From positions 1-64,000 of the forward strand of contig DATNPX010000029.1 of assembly GCA_036702975.1 (NCBI GenBank): 64,000 nucleotides of DNA, read 5' to 3'. Positions within the stretch are counted from its first letter, which is position 1. The number at the start of each line of letters is the position of its first letter. The notes under the pieces are model-generated. The model searched no databases, had not been told where the DNA came from, and saw nothing but the letters and a program-made list of their open reading frames with translations. The translations under genes and the position numbers were made by a program. Positions 60,421 through 64,000 of this stretch are shown one piece after another. This DNA comes from DATNPX01 sp036702975 (lineage in GTDB: Bacteria > Cyanobacteriota > Vampirovibrionia > Obscuribacterales > Obscuribacteraceae).

Positions 60421-61560
60421 TTAAAACCGGGAAATTGCAAATTGATCTATGCCGTGCTTTGTGGTCCCCCTTTCACTCAAATCAGCCAAGATGCGACCTG
60501 CGACGCTTGCAAATTTGAATCCATGCCCTGAACACACTGAAGCAATGACGACGTGTGGATAACCTGGCAGCTTGTCAATAATGAAGTCTTCATCAGGTGT
60601 TCGGGTGTATAAGCAAGTGGTGGCGTGCATAATTTCACCATGCGCTTCGGGAAGCGCAGTTTGAACGTAGTCACTCAAGCGTTGTATGCGCGTTTCATCT
60701 ATCTCGAACGTTCGTGTTTCAGTGGTGGTGGCAATGCCGGGTGTCTGTTCGTCAGCAACTTTCACTCCGTCTTGTCCAAAAATGGGAAAACCATAGCGGC
60801 AGGTTACTTCAAATGGCGGGTCAGAGTTGAAGTGTATAAAAACCGGAAAAGAACCAATTTCGAATGGTTCCTTCCTGCTCGGTTTAAAAAAAGCATATTG
60901 CTCATGTGTGACGGTCAAAGGCAAGGTCAATCCAAGTCTTGCTAGAACTGGCGCTGTCCAAGATCCTGCTGCGATGATAAGTTTGGAGCAACTATATTGA
61001 CCGTTGTCGGTTAGCACTCTGGCGCCACTATCAGTAATATCAATGGATGTTACTGCCGTTTTGTCGAATACCTCACCGCCGTGCTTTCGAACCAATCTAG
61101 CCATAACTTGAACAGCACGGTCTGCACGCACAATGCCGGCGTCAGCTTGAACAAGCCCGATAGTGTCGTTAGTTATTCTGAACTGAGGATAGCGCAATCG
61201 GATTTCACCTGCGTCAATGACTTCGTGCTTGATGCGCTCTTTTTGCAGACTCGCGATACGATTGTTGAGAGATTTATGATCCCTGCCAGCAAGATCCAAT
61301 CCTCCAGTCATAAATACGAGCTTCTCTTCAGCGTCAGACTCGATTTCGGACCAGTGCTGGAAAGCAGCACGAGCTAATTTGATGTAGCCCGGATTTGCGT
61401 ACGAAAGTCTTATGATCCTGCTTTCACCATGAGAACTACCGCGATTATGGCCCAGGTCGAATTGCTCTAAAAGCAAAACAGAGCAACCATCTCGCGCCAG
61501 ATGGTACGCTGCTGAACAACCAGCCGCTCCCCCACCCACGACGATTGTTTCAAATTCCAC
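60421..61560 (-). CDS. Monomeric sarcosine oxidase/N-methyltryptophan oxidase-like flavoenzyme
   Basis: The 379-residue protein starts at GTG with GGGAG 8 bases upstream. The FAD motif is TIVVGGGAAGCSAAYHLARD, followed by LLLEQFDLGHNRGSSHGESR, typical of MSOX and SolA. The late block HATTCLYTRTPDEDFIIDKL holds the cysteine that anchors FAD in these enzymes, and HVVIASVCSGHGFKFASVAG closes the fold. It should demethylate an N-methyl amino acid with O2, giving formaldehyde and H2O2. Whether the substrate is sarcosine, N-methyltryptophan or another amine is not readable. Confidence 0.88.
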   Translation of the reverse strand: MEFETIVVGGGAAGCSAAYHLARDGCSVLLLEQFDLGHNRGSSHGESRIIRLSYANPGYIKLARAAFQHWSEIESDAEEKLVFMTGGLDLAGRDHKSLNNRIASLQKERIKHEVIDAGEIRLRYPQFRITNDTIGLVQADAGIVRADRAVQVMARLVRKHGGEVFDKTAVTSIDITDSGARVLTDNGQYSCSKLIIAAGSWTAPVLARLGLTLPLTVTHEQYAFFKPSRKEPFEIGSFPVFIHFNSDPPFEVTCRYGFPIFGQDGVKVADEQTPGIATTTETRTFEIDETRIQRLSDYVQTALPEAHGEIMHATTCLYTRTPDEDFIIDKLPGYPHVVIASVCSGHGFKFASVAGRILADLSERGTTKHGIDQFAISRF

Positions 61561-61616
61561 CTCGCTTACTCCCGTTCAGTAGTCGCTTTAGAAGTAACCC
61601 ATTAACCATTTTGCTT

Positions 61617-62324
61617 TTAGCGCGAACTTAAATCAGTCCGCTGGTCGTTAAGACTGTAATAGTCGGGGCTCCCAACCTTAAGCCCGATATCACGCAATTC
61701 TTTTCGTTGGCTTGTTGTCAATAAAGCTAATAATTTAGAGTTGAAAATGGCAAAGTCACGCTGTCTACTCTTTAGCCCTTTGGCATTACCACCTGAATAA
61801 ATGACGGCACTTGGGGTGGTGGCAACTTCTTTGTTTGCATCAAGGTCGTCGGAGCCGTCTTTCTTCTGATCGACCAACCCCGCGAGTATCTCACCACCAA
61901 TGTTGGCGGATTGGTCTGCGCGACGATGACTGTTTCTTGCATTTTTGAAATTACCGCGACTGTCCTCATTAGGATCGTTGCGTCCTGTAAGCCTACCATT
62001 CATGTAACTTTGTTGACGTTGTCTGAATGAGACATAGAGTGAGCGAATACGAGCTTGCTGGTCCTTCGTGAGACTGGGAATCATCAATATTTCGGCTAGC
62101 TCGAAACCCAGTCGACCTCCCATACCGCCTCTACGACCAGGGGGACCGTGATGCCAGTGACCTTCCTCGGAGCCAGACGGCTCGGATGGTGACGCTGCAT
62201 CCGCTTTTAAAGGAGTGATTGGTGCATCTTTACCGTATGCGTTTAAAGAACCGCCGTGAATGCACGCGACACACATCAAGAGTGAACTGGAAACTAAACT
62301 GCCTTGACCGTACTTCAAAATCAC
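61617..62324 (-). CDS. Exported Spy/CpxP-like (LTxxQ) protein
   Basis: The 235-residue protein starts at GTG with no good ribosome site. Residues 1-30 include a hydrophobic stretch (SLVSSSLLMCVACIHGGSLN) that may be a signal or lipoprotein signal. A Gly/His/Arg-rich part follows (HWHHGPPGRRGGMGGRLGFE). Two helical motifs of the LTxxQ kind appear: SLTKDQQARIRSLYVSFRQR and LLTTSQRKELRDIGL. Spy and CpxP proteins use this pair as periplasmic chaperones or metal-stress sensors. The middle is low-complexity. The match is partial. Confidence 0.65.
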   Translation of the reverse strand: MILKYGQGSLVSSSLLMCVACIHGGSLNAYGKDAPITPLKADAASPSEPSGSEEGHWHHGPPGRRGGMGGRLGFELAEILMIPSLTKDQQARIRSLYVSFRQRQQSYMNGRLTGRNDPNEDSRGNFKNARNSHRRADQSANIGGEILAGLVDQKKDGSDDLDANKEVATTPSAVIYSGGNAKGLKSRQRDFAIFNSKLLALLTTSQRKELRDIGLKVGSPDYYSLNDQRTDLSSR

Positions 62325-62373
62325 ATTCCGCAGGTATGCCTCTCATATCGAAAAGCCTGTTTCCAAGGGCGGG

Positions 62374-62982
62374 CTACATCGGGGTCGCCAGGGCCTTCAA
62401 TACCTCAGCGTCGATCCAGCCGTGGCGTACAAATAGTTCTTCGGAAGGCTTGCCCTGTGTACGCTTTTCCATCTGAACAATTAAGACCATATCTTCGGAA
62501 ACGAGCCCCAGAGATACCAGTCGCATGCCAAGTGGATCGGTCACCGCACTTGGTGCATCGATCATTTCCTGTCCGAGTAGTAATCCATCTAATTCTGCTT
62601 GTGAAATGAACTGCTTGTCCTGAAGAACTTCACCAAGAGGCATTCCGGTTTTGACTTGAGTGTCAACAGCTTCCTTGAGCTGGTCCATTGAAATCATGCC
62701 GGATGCGACACATAATTGACCGAGCCGCGGTCTACTATCACCCTGCTTTTCACCTTTCAAGTATTCTTGACGTTGTTGTTCGTACAATTGTCTCAATTCG
62801 GGCTGAATTAGAGTTGCGTGCGCCTTCTCGATAGCCGCATGGGCCTTTTCTGCCTGAGTTCGTGCCGCTCCCACTTTGAAGCGTTCAGGAGTTAGCACCT
62901 GGAGCAGGTGTTTATACGCAGCCTCAACCTGGGCAGTTGGGGCGGATTCATCAAGACCTAGAACGGCGTAGAGGCTTATCAA
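62374..62982 (-). CDS. Degenerate J-domain fused to MshEN-like modules
   Basis: The 202-residue protein starts at TTG. Residues 2-70 look like a DnaJ domain (LYAVLGLDESAPTAQVEAAY), but the essential His-Pro-Asp turn is replaced by LTPERF, so it is unlikely to stimulate DnaK. After a linker, two modules resemble those of the protein at 46971-48251: RLGQLCVASGMISMDQLKEA with MPLGEVLQDKQFISQAELDG, and MRLVSLGLVSEDMVLIVQME. There is no signal peptide. It may be a cytosolic adaptor. Function is unknown. Confidence 0.7.
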   Translation of the reverse strand: MISLYAVLGLDESAPTAQVEAAYKHLLQVLTPERFKVGAARTQAEKAHAAIEKAHATLIQPELRQLYEQQRQEYLKGEKQGDSRPRLGQLCVASGMISMDQLKEAVDTQVKTGMPLGEVLQDKQFISQAELDGLLLGQEMIDAPSAVTDPLGMRLVSLGLVSEDMVLIVQMEKRTQGKPSEELFVRHGWIDAEVLKALATPM

Positions 62983-63773
62983 CTAAGCGAACCTGGTTGT
63001 CTATTAACTCTAAAAAGCATACATGATTATGCCGCTTCTAATCTACCTCCTGTCCCCCCGTTGTGGATTGAGGCTGAGCGATCGAAATCTATGTGTTCGA
63101 CGCACTCATGGCAAGCGAAACCCGATGCCAGAACAATTCTCCTCCACATTCAGATTATTGATAAAAAAGCACGGTACCAGTAGTGGTGGCATGTTCTATC
63201 CTGTGAAATGCGGTGGAATCCCTAAAAACAGCGTTTTTTACTGAGATTGCTCCAATGATTTCCCGACCGAAAATCGGTTAGAAACTCTAAATGCAGCATT
63301 ACAATCTGATCTCTGTCGACAATACGACAAGACGATAGGACGATAAGTGCTCATGACGAATATGTGTCTTGCCGACTAGTCGAGCTGTCTATTGTTCGAC
63401 GATAAGAGTCGTCGATAATGGCGATTTTCGCTTGTATAACTTGTCGAGTTCGCGAGCATTTAACTCTTCAACCATTGCAGCCGTCGACCGGTGCAAAATC
63501 AGTCAGGTCAACCATAGGGCAATAGAAATGGGCAACGGTACAAATTTACTCATGTACGGTTATATGAAACGTCGCACGGAAAACCAATTCACAGTTCATC
63601 AATTGCGAAAGGATATCCTGCCCCTCGTATGTTAGGCTCGGAATCCCGTTAAAGCGCTATTGAACTGTGCATTTCTGCCTAACCTTATCGATAATTCCAT
63701 TGAGATATGCGCAAAAATACAGGCGGCCACTTGCTCTTCGCTCTATACTTGCAGGGGCTCATGAATTTTCGCC
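62983..63773 (+). other. Long gap without a supported gene
   Basis: About 790 bases have no convincing coding region. Frames at 63023-63244 and 63369-63635 lack ribosome sites and family likeness. Around 63311-63490 short CGACAA, CGACGATA and GTCGAG-type words recur, so the second frame shows a weak internal repeat of about 75 bases. This may be a decayed gene or a repeat-rich leader. Confidence 0.5.
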
Positions 63774-64000
63774 GTGACAAACCTGCAAAAAATAATTACT
63801 GGATGTTTAGTGGTGCTGATTTGCACTGCTTTTGCGATGTCCTATTTCAGCCGTCCACATGAGCCAAATGTTGAAATAGTGAATGCGTTGCAGGAACTTC
63901 CGGACCCATCCCGAAATTATCCACTCGATACAGGTTTAGCTGAGAGAATTTCGCGCTCTCACGGTTTGGCTCTGGTCCTTGTGATCAGTGAATATACGCA
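63774..64000 (+). CDS. N-terminal part of an exported or membrane-anchored protein (cut by window end)
   Basis: A frame opens at GTG (63774) and stays open for 75 codons to the end. The start is TNLQKIITGCLVVLICTAFA, a likely signal peptide or anchor, followed by a Pro/Asn-rich mature start. The part seen near the end (RISRSHGLALVLVISEYT) is reminiscent of the caspase-like or peptidase-type beginnings of other proteins, but is too short to assign. GGGGC upstream is a weak ribosome site. Confidence 0.55.
   Translation, partial: MTNLQKIITGCLVVLICTAFAMSYFSRPHEPNVEIVNALQELPDPSRNYPLDTGLAERISRSHGLALVLVISEYT

Noticed and set aside
63369..63635. 88-codon frame with a weak internal repeat
   Set aside because: No ribosome site and no recognisable protein; the repeat could be DNA-level only. 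Kept as a remark for the gap.

Overview
The window looks like a chromosomal segment of an aerobic, Gram-negative-type (two-membrane) bacterium. It has fabZ-lpxA (lipid A synthesis), Tat and Sec signal peptides, c-type cytochromes with a cbb3-type oxidase, many exported tetratricopeptide (TPR) proteins, a Hanks-type Ser/Thr kinase and a mid-range G+C content. This gene mix resembles aerobic non-photosynthetic cyanobacterial relatives (Obscuribacterales within Vampirovibrionia/Melainabacteria). That placement is inference from gene content only. I saw no rRNA, tRNA, CRISPR array, insertion sequence or prophage.

Layout. 1-1126: 5' part of a membrane sensor (HAMP-PAS), cut by the window edge. 1212-8176 (minus): a sulfur-oxidation and respiration operon. 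An exported persulfide dioxygenase-rhodanese protein is followed by a SorA-like sulfite dehydrogenase, a SorB-like cytochrome c, a giant cbb3 oxidase polypeptide (CcoN, CcoO and two extra cytochrome c domains), a 47-aa membrane peptide and an unknown membrane protein. The implied flow is persulfide to sulfite to sulfate, with electrons passing through cytochrome c to O2. 8254-14826: a complete urate-to-malate route (uox, uraH, uraD, allB, alc, allA and malate synthase), followed by a TfoX-N protein and an MFS carrier. 16.9-19.8 kb: small or exported unknown proteins. 20.1-22.65 kb: an MBOAT acyltransferase, an SGNH-fold partner and a 41-aa membrane peptide ending in a DltX-like F-x-Y-x-x-F motif, which looks like a three-part envelope acylation system. 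22.7-28.7 kb: a DUF4239 protein, an exported TldD/TldE-like pair and a Ser/Thr kinase. 28.8-33.6 kb: FAD oxidoreductase, VOC protein, photolyase and a divergent SDR-DUF2867 protein, a likely light or photo-oxidative-stress group. 33.6-39.9 kb: a TonB-C/TPR protein, tryptophan 2,3-dioxygenase, a Tat-exported metallophosphoesterase and folE. 40.2-44.3 kb: fabZ, lpxA, an MFS protein and a GT2 polysaccharide synthase. 44.9-46.8 kb: four tandem small exported Gly-rich paralogues separated by hairpins. 47-50.7 kb: an MshEN-repeat protein, an exported SRPBCC-like protein, a double PARP-type zinc-finger protein and a GNAT enzyme. 50.9-55.1 kb: icd, an acyl-CoA synthetase and a class III CoA-transferase. 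55.2-64 kb: a TPR-TM-GRAM-like protein, MFS, TPR, exported unknowns, a sarcosine/N-methyltryptophan oxidase-like enzyme, a Spy-like protein, a degenerate J-domain/MshEN protein and the start of an exported protein cut by the window end.

Many starts were reset from the longest open frame to an internal codon with a clear Shine-Dalgarno sequence and a sensible signal peptide. The most interesting points are the MBOAT-SGNH-small-peptide trio, the single-chain N/O/P-like cbb3 oxidase in a sulfite operon, the tandem Gly-rich family, the free-standing PARP-type zinc fingers and the exported TldD/E pair. All functions are read from sequence by eye. No database search or structure prediction was run.
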